Positions 49,027 to 58,016 of a stretch of DNA of 64,000 nucleotides are shown one piece after another (within the stretch, counting starts at the first letter, position 1; the number at the start of each line of letters is the position of its first letter). The stretch comes from Frigoribacterium sp. (lineage in GTDB: Bacteria; Actinomycetota; Actinomycetes; Actinomycetales; Microbacteriaceae). The stretch lies in the NCBI GenBank assembly GCA_025408445.1, contig JANYIZ010000046.1:62001-126000 (forward strand), given 5' to 3'. The translations under genes were made by a program, and so were the position numbers. The notes beneath the pieces are model-generated. The model was not told where the DNA came from. It worked only from the letters and a program-made list of their open reading frames with translations, and did no database searches.

Positions 49027-49897
49027 GTTGCGGCTCGAGCAGGTCGATGATGTACTGCCCGTACCCGCTCTTCACGAGAGGTACGGCAATCTCTCGAAGT
49101 TGTGCATCCGAGATCCATCCGGCCCGCCAGGCAATCTCTTCGATGCACCCTACTTTGTAACCCTGTCGGTCTTCGATCACCCGAACGTACTCAGACGCCT
49201 GCATCATCGACTCAAAAGTTCCCGTATCTAGCCATGCGACACCTCGGTCGAGGATCTGGACCTGAAGCATTCCCGACGCGAGATAGTGTTCATTCACCGT
49301 AGAGATTTCTAGTTCTCCCCTGGCGCTCGGCGTGATTGACTTGGCTATCTCGACCACGCTGTTGTCATAAAAATAGAGGCCAGGAACCGCAAAGTTGCTC
49401 TTGGGCCGCGTCGGCTTCTCTTCAATCGAGACAGCGGTCATCTGCTCGTCAAATTCGACCACTCCATAGGCCCTCGGATTGCTTACGTGGTAAGCGAAGA
49501 TCAGGCCGCCTTCGAGATTCTCGTGCATTCGTAGAGACTGCCCGAGGCCGCCGCCGTGGAAGATGTTGTCCCCCAGTACCAGCGCAACACTTTCCGCGCC
49601 TATGAACTCCTCACCGATGATAAAGGCTTGGGCAAGCCCGTCCGGATTCGGTTGCACCGCATATTGGAGACTGATCCCCAGAGCACTTCCGTCTCCGAGT
49701 AGCGACTTGAACTGTGCGTTGTATTCGGGAGTAGTGATGATCAGAATCTCGCGGATCCCCGCCATCATCAGGGTGGACAAAGGGTAGTAGATCATAGGTT
49801 TGTCGTAGATAGGCATTAGCTGCTTCGAGATGCCCTTGGTTATCGGCCACAACCTACTTCCGCTACCGCCCGCAAGAATAATTCCGCGCATGGTCAT
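49019..49897 (-). CDS. rmlA: Glucose-1-phosphate thymidylyltransferase RmlA
   Basis: 292 residues, the usual size. [22 protein letters not shown] binds dTTP (parts [13 protein letters not shown] and [12 protein letters not shown]), with [10 protein letters not shown] the metal site and [17 protein letters not shown] the allosteric/active region. It makes dTDP-glucose, the common precursor of dTDP-L-rhamnose and of the dTDP-3-amino sugar. It overlaps the acyltransferase by ATGA and the GT2 gene by 8 bp. An ATG two codons later would fit RmlA consensus equally. Confidence 0.95.
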   Translation of the reverse strand: MTMRGIILAGGSGSRLWPITKGISKQLMPIYDKPMIYYPLSTLMMAGIREILIITTPEYNAQFKSLLGDGSALGISLQYAVQPNPDGLAQAFIIGEEFIGAESVALVLGDNIFHGGGLGQSLRMHENLEGGLIFAYHVSNPRAYGVVEFDEQMTAVSIEEKPTRPKSNFAVPGLYFYDNSVVEIAKSITPSARGELEISTVNEHYLASGMLQVQILDRGVAWLDTGTFESMMQASEYVRVIEDRQGYKVGCIEEIAWRAGWISDAQLREIAVPLVKSGYGQYIIDLLEPQRG

Positions 49898-51138
49898 GTC
49901 GCCTTTCGGGTCTTTTGATTACGACTGGGCAGCAAATTCAGGACTCGGTCGTGCCAATACGGGATTCCTCTTCCTGGGCCACGGTCTTTCAGGGACATCG
50001 CGTGTTTCTCGATGCCGTGCCAACTCAGCCAGGCGAAGGCGAAACTGAACACTAATGAAATAAGGACGTACGGAAAATAGCCCCAGCTATTCACTCCGAG
50101 CCATGAAAGCAGTTGCTGTACTAGGAATCCATAAATGTAGACACCGTACGAATAGTCATCCTTCACGCCAACTTTCCTGAGGACGGCCGGAAGCCTAACT
50201 GCCAGATAGAGAACGAAGTACACGCCGGCTGCCATCCCAACGATGGCATACCCCCCGAACCTGAGGCTCAACACCAGGACCAAACCAGCCAGAACTCCCA
50301 AACGATCATCGAACGGGATCGCCTTCGCATAAAGCGCGAGACATGCACCAAACGCGAATGCAAGCACCAGGAACGTAAGTTGCCTGTCCCACAGATAAGG
50401 GGCAATGAGCCCGACCTGCTTCGGCGCAAACAACTGGACGAACTGCGCAAGCGCGAGCAACGCCGTCAATATGGGAACGACGATCTTCGCCCGACGAAGC
50501 ACACCGAACACGAGACAGATGCCCACCAATAGGTAACACATCCACTCATAGGTAAGTGTCCATAACGAGCCGTTGAAATAGCTTCCGCCCAATGCTCGGC
50601 CATAGGGAGTGGTTGAGGAGAGAATGTCGTAAATTCCGAACGTCCCTATTCGCAGAGTCCAGTTTGACTTGAGATAGGTAATCGGCCCATCGGGGGCCGA
50701 GCGAAAATATTGAGCCAGATTATGGCCATCCGCCCACCAGACAATTGGGGCGATCACCAATGCCGTGACTAGGAGCACTGCCCAATAGGCGGGAAAAATC
50801 CGCAAAAAGCGACGCCACAAGAATTGCAAAATGTCAGCAGCGAGACCGCTCTTCGTAATGAGATAGCCACTGATGGCAAAGAAGCCGGCGACAGCAATTC
50901 CCCCGAGTGACGTTTGGCCAATCGTCCAGCCCGCAACCGGCTCGACACCAAATCCGCCCAGCGGAAAGGCATGATCGACAATAACCAGCGAAGCGAGAAC
51001 GAGGCGGATGAAGCCGAGCGAATTATTGTGACCCCGAAGAGCATCACCCAACATCAGAAGCGGTTGGGGATCGCCCGACGCAGCTCGTGGTTTCGCCAGA
51101 TTCACCCCGTTGCTCACTCCAGACACCGTTTCGCCCAT
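49894..51138 (-). CDS. Acyltransferase 3 family membrane protein (O-acyltransferase)
   Basis: 414 residues, about ten membrane segments. [20 protein letters not shown] contains the active-site His of the AT3 family in segment 1, [14 protein letters not shown] is the RxxSxxY-like block, and [16 protein letters not shown] carries the conserved Tyr-Glu-Trp. These enzymes acetylate glycan hydroxyls, often on exported chains. It lies 3 bp downstream of rmlC and overlaps rmlA by 4 bp. Acceptor unknown. It is not a candidate for the missing sugar N-acyltransferase, which is normally a soluble hexapeptide protein. Confidence 0.85.
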   Translation of the reverse strand: MGETVSGVSNGVNLAKPRAASGDPQPLLMLGDALRGHNNSLGFIRLVLASLVIVDHAFPLGGFGVEPVAGWTIGQTSLGGIAVAGFFAISGYLITKSGLAADILQFLWRRFLRIFPAYWAVLLVTALVIAPIVWWADGHNLAQYFRSAPDGPITYLKSNWTLRIGTFGIYDILSSTTPYGRALGGSYFNGSLWTLTYEWMCYLLVGICLVFGVLRRAKIVVPILTALLALAQFVQLFAPKQVGLIAPYLWDRQLTFLVLAFAFGACLALYAKAIPFDDRLGVLAGLVLVLSLRFGGYAIVGMAAGVYFVLYLAVRLPAVLRKVGVKDDYSYGVYIYGFLVQQLLSWLGVNSWGYFPYVLISLVFSFAFAWLSWHGIEKHAMSLKDRGPGRGIPYWHDRVLNLLPSRNQKTRKAT

Positions 51139-51141
51139 GGC

Positions 51142-51753
51142 CTAGTGACCCGTCGAACCGAGGGTCGAGTAGTAGGCCCGACAGTCTGCCCATTTCGGCA
51201 ATAACGCGGATCCTGCTGCGTCTCGCAGCGACGGTGAATCGGTGTCCTTGGGAGATAGGAGCAAGTCTTCAATGGGCAGGGAGAAGTCCAGCTTGATCGT
51301 CTCGTCGAGCGGGTTGATCCCGTGCTCGCGCGTGGCGTTGTACACATCCGAAACCAGATAGCTCACCGTGGCATCTTCCGTCAAAGCCACAAACGCGTGC
51401 CCGAGGCCCTCAGCGATGTAGATGGCCCGGTGATCCACGTCGTCGAGTACCACTGAGTCCCACTGGCCGAAGGTCGGAGAACCTTCCCGAATATCGACGA
51501 CGAAATCCAAAACTGCTCCGTGAGTGGTGGTGACGTACTTTGCTTGCCCTCGCGGCACATCGGCAAAATGAATGCCTCGCACAACGCCTCGTCTAGAGAC
51601 CGATGTGTTCGCCTGCCGAAGTTCGAGAGAGTGTCCAATCGTCGCCTCCAACAGGTCGTGCCGGTACCACTCGAGAAAGAGTCCGCGGTCATCACGCCGA
51701 TGGACGGGCGTCACTTCGTAGGCATCAGGAATCGCTAATTCTCGAATTTGCAC
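51142..51753 (-). CDS. rmlC: dTDP-4-dehydrorhamnose 3,5-epimerase RmlC
   Basis: 203 residues, cupin epimerase. RRDDRGLFLEWYR, LRQANTSVSRRGVVRGIHF (catalytic His in RGIHF), VDIREGSPTFGQW and IYIAEGLGHAFVALTEDA are the RmlC blocks, with the catalytic Asp-His pair and the Tyr of VSYLVSDVY. It performs the double epimerisation to the L-sugar. The frame is open to an ATG at 51807 inside the upstream gene; GTG 51753, 10 bp after that gene's stop, gives the normal RmlC length and N-terminus. Confidence 0.93.
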   Translation of the reverse strand: MQIRELAIPDAYEVTPVHRRDDRGLFLEWYRHDLLEATIGHSLELRQANTSVSRRGVVRGIHFADVPRGQAKYVTTTHGAVLDFVVDIREGSPTFGQWDSVVLDDVDHRAIYIAEGLGHAFVALTEDATVSYLVSDVYNATREHGINPLDETIKLDFSLPIEDLLLSPKDTDSPSLRDAAGSALLPKWADCRAYYSTLGSTGH

Positions 51754-51763
51754 GTAGCCGATT

Positions 51764-52789
51764 CTATCCGAGGGGGTTGAGCGGCTGGAGGAGGTCGCGG
51801 ATTGCATCCGCTGGTCCCCTCCCGAATTTGCCGTACCGCCCGGTCATCACCTCCCGAACGACGGGCACAATGCGCAACATTCGATGCGGTGAAAGGAGGG
51901 AACGACGCTCTTCGTGCAGAACCTTTTGCCTCGCCGCTTCGATGCGCGCTGGAACTACCGCTCGAATATCCGGAAGCCTGAGCGCCAACGATCTCGACCG
52001 CCGGAGCAGTCGGCTGTTTCGTTCATGGCCCGGCTCGATCATGCGAACGAATTTTTCTCGCACGGTCAAGGCGCGTACACCAATCTGATTGTGTCTGTGT
52101 TGCCGATAATCGATCAATGGTTCAGCGATGACATCGATTTCGTCGACCGCAGCCGCGACTATTGCCAGCCATTCATCGTGTAGCCAGCCCTGGGGAAATG
52201 GTGCCGCAATATCCGCCAGTTCTCGGCGGAACATTGTTGCAGCCCCCGTGATCAGGTTGCGGCGAAGGAGCAGCTCGAACCCGCCCCCTCTATGGATCGT
52301 CCGCTGGATGGACTCGTCGACGCCGAGCACCCTAAACAGACTTGGAGCCAGCTCGGCTCCGCCCTCGTCTATTAGCCGCGCATCCGAATGAACCAGAAGC
52401 AGGGAAGGGTGACGATCGAATGCATCGAGCGCCGCTTCCACTCGACGGGGAAGCCAGACGTCATCTTGATCGCACAGCGCGACGAACTTTCCGGTACACG
52501 CGTTGATCGCTTGTTCGAAATTCGCTGCGACTCCAAGCGGCACGGTGTTGATGATGAGAGAGAAGCTGGTCGAAGAATCGGGATTAATTTGTTCGTTGGC
52601 AGTGATAACGGTGCGGACAACCTCGACAGTCCGGTCGGTTGAAGCGTCATCTGAGACCACTATCTGAGTCGGCACTCGAGTCTGCGCTAGGACGCTTCGA
52701 AGCTGCTCCTCAATGAATTGCTCGCCATTGTGGGTGCAGATCGCGACGGACACACTCGTACGGCCCACGAACGATTGTGGTTCGAGCAT
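51764..52789 (-). CDS. GT2 glycosyltransferase
   Basis: 341 residues. VSVAICTHNGEQFIEEQL, VVSDDASTD and VALCDQDDVWLPRRVEAAL (DQDD metal motif near residue 105) define the classical GT2 layout; LHDEWLAIVAAA is the catalytic D-E-W block and DYRQHRHNQIGV follows, as in rhamnosyl- and other O-antigen transferases. The last ~70 residues are a helical Arg-rich tail. It lies 3 bp after wzt and 10 bp before rmlC in the minus operon, so L-Rha is a plausible donor. Confidence 0.83.
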   Translation of the reverse strand: MLEPQSFVGRTSVSVAICTHNGEQFIEEQLRSVLAQTRVPTQIVVSDDASTDRTVEVVRTVITANEQINPDSSTSFSLIINTVPLGVAANFEQAINACTGKFVALCDQDDVWLPRRVEAALDAFDRHPSLLLVHSDARLIDEGGAELAPSLFRVLGVDESIQRTIHRGGGFELLLRRNLITGAATMFRRELADIAAPFPQGWLHDEWLAIVAAAVDEIDVIAEPLIDYRQHRHNQIGVRALTVREKFVRMIEPGHERNSRLLRRSRSLALRLPDIRAVVPARIEAARQKVLHEERRSLLSPHRMLRIVPVVREVMTGRYGKFGRGPADAIRDLLQPLNPLG

Positions 52790-52792
52790 TTT

Positions 52793-53536
52793 CTAGTCCG
52801 GCTCCACGTTGAGCGACTTCAGATACGCCTTGATCGTGGACTTCGCTGGGCCGGCTGCCTTGAGCACACCGTGGTCTAGCCACGCCGTCTGGTCACACAT
52901 CGCTTGCACAGTCGGCATGGAGTGGCTGACCAGAATCACGGTCTTTCCCGCCGCCTTGAAGTCCCGGAACTTCTGAAAACACTTCTCTTGGAATTCCGCA
53001 TCACCGACTGCGAGAACTTCATCGACGACCAGGATGTCGGGATCTACATTGATCGCGATAGCGAAACCGAGTCGCACGTACATCCCGGAGGAATAGTTCT
53101 TCACCGGCTGGTCGATGAACTGCTCAACACCGGAGAAGTCGATGATCTCATCGAACTTACGCGTGACGTCCTTTCTGGACATCCCGAGTATTGACCCATT
53201 GAGGAAGACGTTGTCACGGCCGGAAAGTTCGGCGTGGAAACCTGACCCGACCTCGAGCATCGCAGCGATCTTGCCGAAGTGGGTGATCGCTCCTTTGTTC
53301 GGATAGTAAATGTTTGCGAGGCACTTGAGCAGCGTGGACTTGCCTGACCCGTTGCTGCCGATAAGTCCGAAGGTCGACCCGGCAGGCACATCGAAGGAGA
53401 CGTCGTCGAGTGCCAGGAAATCCTCGTGGACAGAGGTGCGACCGCGCATGATGGCCGACTTGAGACTCTGGTTGCGCTCGTGGTACATCCGGAAGCTCTT
53501 GGTGACGTGGTCGACTCGGACGGCGATGTCGCTCAC
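52793..53536 (-). CDS. wzt: Polysaccharide ABC exporter ATPase (Wzt/TagH type, no carbohydrate-binding domain)
   Basis: 247 residues. Walker A GSNGSGKSTLLK, signature YSSGMYVRLGFA, Walker B ILVVDEVLAVGD and switch His in LVSHSM are all present; FALDDVSF-type start and HFGKIAAMLEVGSGFH are typical of the Wzt/TagH/RfbE group. It ends ~40 residues after Walker B, so it lacks the C-terminal carbohydrate-binding domain that some Wzt use to recognise a capped chain; export should not depend on such a cap. GTG 53536 overlaps the wzm stop as GTGA; the longer frame to 53626 runs inside wzm. Confidence 0.92.
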   Translation of the reverse strand: MSDIAVRVDHVTKSFRMYHERNQSLKSAIMRGRTSVHEDFLALDDVSFDVPAGSTFGLIGSNGSGKSTLLKCLANIYYPNKGAITHFGKIAAMLEVGSGFHAELSGRDNVFLNGSILGMSRKDVTRKFDEIIDFSGVEQFIDQPVKNYSSGMYVRLGFAIAINVDPDILVVDEVLAVGDAEFQEKCFQKFRDFKAAGKTVILVSHSMPTVQAMCDQTAWLDHGVLKAAGPAKSTIKAYLKSLNVEPD

Positions 53537-54369
53537 AGCGCCTCCGCCAGGTTTCGTTCGTTCTTGCGGAAGACCAGCATCCCAAAGCTGAGAGCAGCCG
53601 CGGCCCAAATCAGGCAGATCAGCCATTCGAGGGGATCCGGGAAGCGGTTGTCGTAAATCAACTCTCGAAAGAGAGCAACGAAATGGACCATCGGGTTGAA
53701 ATTATAGATGTCGACAATCCGAACCGGTGTGCCACCCAAACCGCCGATCTCCGCAGACTTGTTTGCCACCCGCTCGATCGGATAGATGATGGGCGTGAGG
53801 TAAAGCCAGAACTGGAGCACGATCGTCAGCAGGTACTGGGTATCCCGGAAGTAGACGTTAGCTATCGAGAACAAGAGCGCCACTCCAGCGGCGAAGAGTG
53901 CGAGGAGCGCCATCGCCACAATGACTAACGGAATCCAGGGAAGTACGAAGCCACCCGCGATGGTTATCGCTATCAGCAATACGGCGATTTCGAACATCCA
54001 GTTATAGGCAGCGGCACCGACGGTCGAGAACGGGAGCACGATGCGGCTGAACGAGACTTTTTGTATGAGATTGGCGTTGTCGACGAGCGACCCGGCGCCG
54101 GAACTCACCACGGCGGAGAAGAACGTCCACGGCAAAAGGCCGCAGAGCAGCCACAGAGCAAACACGTTGAGCCCACTTGGATCGCCAGCGCGCGGGTTGC
54201 TCGGGAAGAAAACACCAAAAACAAGCGAGTAGATAAGCATGAGCGCGAGCGGGTTCGCGAGCGACCAGAGCTGGCCGAAAACCGTGCGCTTGTACTTGCC
54301 GCGGACGTCGCGAGAGACGAGGTTGAAGAGGAGTTCGCGGGAACTCCACACTTCATTCAGGTATTTCAT
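53533..54369 (-). CDS. wzm: Polysaccharide ABC exporter permease (Wzm/TagG type)
   Basis: 278 residues, six membrane segments. The N-terminal cytoplasmic helix SRELLFNLVSRDVRGKYKRTVFGQLWSL (parts RDVRGKYKRT and GQLWSL) and LPWTFFSAVVSSGAGSLVDNANLIQKV are diagnostic ABC-2 motifs of Wzm/TagG. It forms the membrane channel with the Wzt-type ATPase and moves lipid-linked polymer to the outer face. First gene of the long minus block; the 84-bp gap to the divergent plus gene must contain its promoter. Confidence 0.92.
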   Translation of the reverse strand: MKYLNEVWSSRELLFNLVSRDVRGKYKRTVFGQLWSLANPLALMLIYSLVFGVFFPSNPRAGDPSGLNVFALWLLCGLLPWTFFSAVVSSGAGSLVDNANLIQKVSFSRIVLPFSTVGAAAYNWMFEIAVLLIAITIAGGFVLPWIPLVIVAMALLALFAAGVALLFSIANVYFRDTQYLLTIVLQFWLYLTPIIYPIERVANKSAEIGGLGGTPVRIVDIYNFNPMVHFVALFRELIYDNRFPDPLEWLICLIWAAAALSFGMLVFRKNERNLAEAL

Positions 54370-54430
54370 TCATCCTCGCTGGGTATCCACGACGCTCACG
54401 AATCGAGCCGTGAATCTCGAAACAATCTAG

Positions 54431-54442
54431 CCTAGAACTAGG
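54431..54442. repeat. Short inverted repeat in the divergent wzm / rhamnosyltransferase gap
   Basis: CCTAGAACTAGG (stem of 5 bp around AA), 12 bp before the ATG at 54454 and about 60 bp before the wzm ATG. It may be an operator for divergent control or chance. Nothing else stands out in the 84-bp gap. Confidence 0.3.
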
Positions 54443-54453
54443 ATTACCTCCCG

Positions 54454-55332
54454 ATGGCACTCTCTCCGCAGCCCCCGCGTACGCCCGTGGTGGCCGTCGC
54501 GACGGTCAGCTACGGATCGGGCGATGTGCTGGGGGAATTCCTCGAGTCAGTGCCAGCTTCTAGTGCCGACCCATTGGTGGTCGTGATCGCGAATAACGAC
54601 AGCACTGACGCAACGGTGGCGCAGTTCGCGGCCGCGTCATCCGCTCACTACCTCGCTCTCGATCGCAATCGGGGTTACGGCGGCGCGATGAACGCGGCGA
54701 TCCGCTCCCTGCCCTCCGATGTGGAATGGGTGTTGGTGAGCAACCCGGATGTAGTGCTCTCGGCAGGCGCACTCGATGCTCTCGTCGCTGCCGGCAATTC
54801 GGATCCCCGCATCGGCGCGGTAGGACCGGCAATCATGACCGATGGCGAGGTCTATCCGTCGGCCCGCGCCGTACCGTCGCTTCGCACCGGGATCGGGCAT
54901 GCCCTGTTCGCGAACATCTGGCTTGGCAATCCCTGGACGCGGGCGTATCGCCGCGACTCCAGCCGCGAGCCGGTGCGGCGGGACGCAGGCTGGCTCTCCG
55001 GAGCCTGCGTACTCGTGCGCAAGAGCGCGTTCGACCAACTCGGCGGTTTCGATGACGGCTACTTCATGTACTTCGAAGACGTCGACCTTGGATACCGGCT
55101 CGGCAAAGCCGGTTATCGCAACGTCTACGAGCCGACCGCCGTAGTTGTGCACACCGGTGCCCATTCCACGAGCGATCACTCCGCGCGGATGATTGCCGTC
55201 CACCACCAGAGCGCTCGCCGATTCCTCACCCGGAGGTACTCGGGCTGGTACCTCTGGCCTGTGAGAGTCGTACTAATCATCGGGCTTGACCTGAGATCGG
55301 CCATCCTGAGCCGCCGAGCCACTCATCACTAG
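54454..55332 (+). CDS. wbbL: GT2 rhamnosyltransferase, WbbL-like
   Basis: 292 residues. VATVSYGSGDVLGEFLESV begins the fold; LDRNRGYGGAMNAAI and WVLVSNPDVVLSAGAL (NPD metal motif near residues 93-100) and YFMYFEDVDLGYRLGKAGY (catalytic EDVD) are the WbbL/RfbN pattern. In actinobacteria WbbL adds L-Rha to GlcNAc-PP-decaprenol when wall linkage units or polymers are begun. Its position between wzm/wzt and rmlB fits an early, conserved step rather than an accessory one. GT family is sure; the acceptor is inferred. Confidence 0.85.
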   Translation: MALSPQPPRTPVVAVATVSYGSGDVLGEFLESVPASSADPLVVVIANNDSTDATVAQFAAASSAHYLALDRNRGYGGAMNAAIRSLPSDVEWVLVSNPDVVLSAGALDALVAAGNSDPRIGAVGPAIMTDGEVYPSARAVPSLRTGIGHALFANIWLGNPWTRAYRRDSSREPVRRDAGWLSGACVLVRKSAFDQLGGFDDGYFMYFEDVDLGYRLGKAGYRNVYEPTAVVVHTGAHSTSDHSARMIAVHHQSARRFLTRRYSGWYLWPVRVVLIIGLDLRSAILSRRATHH

Positions 55333-55368
55333 ACTCGTCACGACTGTGCCTAGGAGGCAGCAACTCCC

Positions 55369-56352
55369 ATGAAAATACTCGTCACCGGCGGCGCCGGTTT
55401 CATCGGCTCGAACTTCGTTCGCCGCACCCTTCAGGACGCCTATGCGGGCCTCGAGGGTGCCGAGGTTGTCGTGCTCGATTCCCTCACCTACTCCGGCAAT
55501 CTCGAGAATCTCACTCCGGTCGCCGACTCTCCCCGTTACGAGTTCGTGCAGGGGGATATCCGCGATCTGGGTCTGCTCGACACGCTGCTGCCGAGCGTGG
55601 ATGCGGTGGTGCACTTCGCCGCGGAATCGCACGTCGATCGCTCGGTACGGGACTCCGGCATCTTCGTAGAGACCAACGTGGTCGGCACCCAGAGGCTGCT
55701 CGACGCAGCCCTGCGCGCCGACCTCAAACGCTTCGTGCACGTCTCGACCGATGAGGTCTACGGATCCATCGCGGAGGGGTCCTGGGACGAGTCGCGGCCG
55801 CTCGAGCCCAACTCGCCGTATTCGGCGTCGAAGGCCGGCAGTGACCTGCTCGCGCGTAGCTACTTCCGCACCCATGGCCTCAACCTGTCGATCACCCGCT
55901 GCTCGAACAACTACGGCCCGTACCACTTCCCCGAAAAAGTCATCCCGCTCTTTGTCACGAACCTCATCGACGACAAGCACGTTCCGCTGTACGGGGAGGG
56001 CAACAACATCCGGGACTGGCTGCACGTGGATGACCACTGCCGCGGCATCGCGATGGTGGTCGTGGGCGGCCGTGCTGGCGAGGTCTACAACATCGGCGGC
56101 GGCACCGAGCTCACCAACACAGAGCTCACGCAACTGCTGCTGGATGCCACGGGCAAGGACTGGTCGTACGTGGATCGGGTCACCGACCGCCTCGGCCACG
56201 ACCTGCGCTACAGCGTCGACATCGGCAAGATCCAGGCCGAGCTCGGGTACGAACCACAGGTGCCGTTCGAGCAGGGACTCGCGGATGTCGTGCAGTGGTA
56301 CCGCGATAACCGTGCCTGGTGGGAGCCGCTGAAGGAGCGCGCGGCGCTGTGA
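55369..56352 (+). CDS. rmlB: dTDP-glucose 4,6-dehydratase RmlB
   Basis: 327 residues. VTGGAGFIGSNFVRRTL (NAD), HFAAESHVDRSV, HVSTDEVYGSI (Thr-Asp-Glu catalytic trio), SPYSASKAGSD (Tyr-x-x-x-Lys), RCSNNYGPYHFPEK and RDWLHVDDHC are all present, the complete RmlB set. It makes dTDP-4-keto-6-deoxyglucose for both RmlC/RmlD and the FdtA/FdtB pair, so it sits at the branch point. AGGAGG lies 11 bp before the ATG. Normally next to rmlD; here a toxin-antitoxin pair is between them. Confidence 0.95.
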   Translation: MKILVTGGAGFIGSNFVRRTLQDAYAGLEGAEVVVLDSLTYSGNLENLTPVADSPRYEFVQGDIRDLGLLDTLLPSVDAVVHFAAESHVDRSVRDSGIFVETNVVGTQRLLDAALRADLKRFVHVSTDEVYGSIAEGSWDESRPLEPNSPYSASKAGSDLLARSYFRTHGLNLSITRCSNNYGPYHFPEKVIPLFVTNLIDDKHVPLYGEGNNIRDWLHVDDHCRGIAMVVVGGRAGEVYNIGGGTELTNTELTQLLLDATGKDWSYVDRVTDRLGHDLRYSVDIGKIQAELGYEPQVPFEQGLADVVQWYRDNRAWWEPLKERAAL

Positions 56353-56361
56353 TTTCGCCGC

Positions 56362-56391
56362 TGTAGCCATTGTGCTACGACCGGCTACACT
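56362..56391 (+). promoter_or_regulatory. Candidate operator and promoter of the vapBC pair
   Basis: The 45-bp gap after rmlB holds an inverted repeat TGTAGC-CATTG-TGCTACG (GTAGC 56363-56367 against GCTAC 56374-56378), a further GCTAC at 56384-56388 and a -10-like TACACT (56386-56391) 7 bp before the antitoxin ATG. Antitoxins of this type usually bind such palindromes to repress their own operon. Start so close to the -10 suggests a leaderless transcript. Confidence 0.45.
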
Positions 56392-56397
56392 CGCTCC

Positions 56398-56655
56398 ATG
56401 AGCTGGATCGCTGCGCGAGAACTCCGCAACCACACCGCGGATGTGATCGAGCGTGCTCGCAAGGGTGAGGAGATCACAATTACGGTGAACGGGGTTCCCT
56501 CGGCACGATTGACCGCTCTTCCTGCAGCCAAGAAGGCATACCTGACCAAGGCCGAATTCCTCGCCCTCCGGCCCAAGACGTCCGACGTGACGCTTGCGCG
56601 CGATATCGCCGCCCTCACGGGACACACCACCGACGATCTCGGCCCGATTCTGTGA
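56398..56655 (+). CDS. vapB: Phd/YefM-type antitoxin (VapB)
   Basis: 85 residues. WIAARELRNHTADVIERARKGEEITITVNGVPSARL, seen in parts as ARELRNHTADVIERA and GEEITITVNG, is the Phd/YefM DNA-binding and dimer fold; the C-terminal ~40 residues (KPKTSDVTLARDIAAL-like, with ARDIAALTG) should wrap the toxin. It would neutralise the PIN-domain protein encoded by the next gene (ATG overlapping at 56652, a 4-bp GTGA-type overlap) and repress transcription with it. The pair interrupts rmlB and rmlD. Confidence 0.88.
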   Translation: MSWIAARELRNHTADVIERARKGEEITITVNGVPSARLTALPAAKKAYLTKAEFLALRPKTSDVTLARDIAALTGHTTDDLGPIL

Positions 56656-57053
56656 CTACGGTCGAGGGGCTTCTTGACACCAGCGTCATCGTTGCCATGG
56701 AGATGCTTCGACCCCTCGACGAAGCGCTTCTTCCCGAACGGCAATTCATCAGCGTCATCACGCTCGCAGAATTGCGGGCCGGGGTGCTCGCGGCATCGGA
56801 TACCGAGACGCTGTCGAGGCGCCGCCGCTCTCTTGACGCCTACTCGACAACCGACGCTCTGGTTGCAGGCGACGCGGCAGCTGAGGAATGGGCGCGCCTT
56901 CTCTATCGGCTAGTCCAGGCGGGTCGCCGCGTAAATGTCAACGATCTCTGGATTGCCTCGATCGCCCTATCGAATGATTTGCCGGTCGTGACTCACGATC
57001 AGGATTTCGACTCGCTGGTGGACCTCGGCGGCCCTGTCGTCATCCATGTGTAG
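56652..57053 (+). CDS. vapC: PIN-domain ribonuclease toxin (VapC)
   Basis: 133 residues. LLDTSVIVAME contains the first catalytic Asp, ITLAELRAGVL the conserved Glu, and VNDLWIASIALSNDLPVVTHDQDF the two further acidic residues (Asp in NDLW and in HDQDF). This is the complete PIN active site, so the toxin appears intact. VapC proteins cut specific RNAs when the antitoxin is lost. GTG start overlapping vapB by 4 bp. Its 3' end lies 12 bp before rmlD, so the pair may be read together with rml genes. Confidence 0.88.
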   Translation: MTTVEGLLDTSVIVAMEMLRPLDEALLPERQFISVITLAELRAGVLAASDTETLSRRRRSLDAYSTTDALVAGDAAAEEWARLLYRLVQAGRRVNVNDLWIASIALSNDLPVVTHDQDFDSLVDLGGPVVIHV

Positions 57054-57065
57054 GAGAAGAAACCC

Positions 57066-57935
57066 ATGACCAGTTACCTCATCACCGGAGCCGCCGGCAT
57101 GCTCGGCCAGGACCTCCAGCACGCCCTGTCCGGGCGCGACGCCACCGCGCTCAGCCGCGCCGACCTCGACGTCACCAACCTCGACGCGGTGCGCGCGGCG
57201 GTCTCCGGTCACGACGTGGTGATCAATGCATCCGCTTATACAAAGGTGGATGACGCCGAGAGTAACGAGGCGGATGCTTTCGCCGTCAATGCCACCGGTG
57301 CGCAGAATCTCGCCATTGCGGCATCCGAGTCCGGAGCCAAGCTCGTGCAGGTGTCCACCGACTACGTGTTCGACGGGTTGGCGACCTCGCCTTACGACGA
57401 GGCGACTCCGTTGAATCCGATCTCCGCCTACGGACGCAGTAAGGCCGAGGGCGAACGGCTCGCCCGCGAAGCGAACCCCGATGGCACGTACATCGTGCGT
57501 ACCGCCTGGCTCTACGGCGCAGGAGGCCCCAACTTCGTCAAGACCATGCTGCGACTCGCGCAGAGCCACGATACCGTGAGCGTCGTGACCGACCAGCTCG
57601 GGCAGCCGACGTGGACCGGGGATCTCGCTCGCCAGATCGTCGAACTGCTCGATGCGGATGCCGCCCCCGGCATCTATCACGCCACCAACTCCGGCGAAGC
57701 CAGCTGGTTCGACTTCACCCGGGAGATCTTCCAAGTCGTTGGCCTCGATCCTTCGCGCGTCAAGGAGACGACGAGCGCTCAGTTCGTTCGCCCCGCGCCG
57801 CGCCCGGACTACTCGGTTCTCGGACACGAGGCCTGGGGCCGTGCGGGTGTCTCGCCCATGCGAAACTGGCGAGCGGCCCTTTCGGCGGCGTATTCGGCGG
57901 GCGCACTGCAGGTCGATCCGCCCGCCTTGACCTGA
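57066..57935 (+). CDS. rmlD: dTDP-4-dehydrorhamnose reductase RmlD
   Basis: 289 residues. LITGAAGMLGQDLQHAL (NADPH), VINASAYTKVDDAE, VQVSTDYVFDG (catalytic Thr-Asp), NPISAYGRSKAEGE (Tyr-x-x-x-Lys) and RTAWLYGAGGPNFVKTML are the RmlD set. It reduces the RmlC product to dTDP-L-rhamnose, completing rmlABCD, which is split over three places in the window. Ribosome site AGGAGAAG 7 bp before the ATG. A hairpin follows the stop. Confidence 0.95.
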   Translation: MTSYLITGAAGMLGQDLQHALSGRDATALSRADLDVTNLDAVRAAVSGHDVVINASAYTKVDDAESNEADAFAVNATGAQNLAIAASESGAKLVQVSTDYVFDGLATSPYDEATPLNPISAYGRSKAEGERLAREANPDGTYIVRTAWLYGAGGPNFVKTMLRLAQSHDTVSVVTDQLGQPTWTGDLARQIVELLDADAAPGIYHATNSGEASWFDFTREIFQVVGLDPSRVKETTSAQFVRPAPRPDYSVLGHEAWGRAGVSPMRNWRAALSAAYSAGALQVDPPALT

Positions 57936-57952
57936 CCCCCATACGCGGGGTC
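57934..57952 (+). terminator. Hairpin after rmlD, possible terminator
   Basis: GACCCC-CATACGC-GGGGTC, a 6-bp GC-rich stem with a 7-base loop starting at the rmlD stop. No T-tract follows, so it would be a weak or Rho-assisted stop. Confidence 0.35.
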
Positions 57953-58016
57953 TCCGGCACGCTGGTAATGTCGTTTCAGGGGAATCGGCAGTTCCCGACA
58001 ACTTCATTGGAGCGAC

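Noticed and set aside
55273-56625. Long minus-strand open frame (about 450 codons) opposite rmlB
   Set aside because: It lies antisense to a fully recognisable rmlB and vapB, has no recognisable motif and reflects high-GC codon bias.
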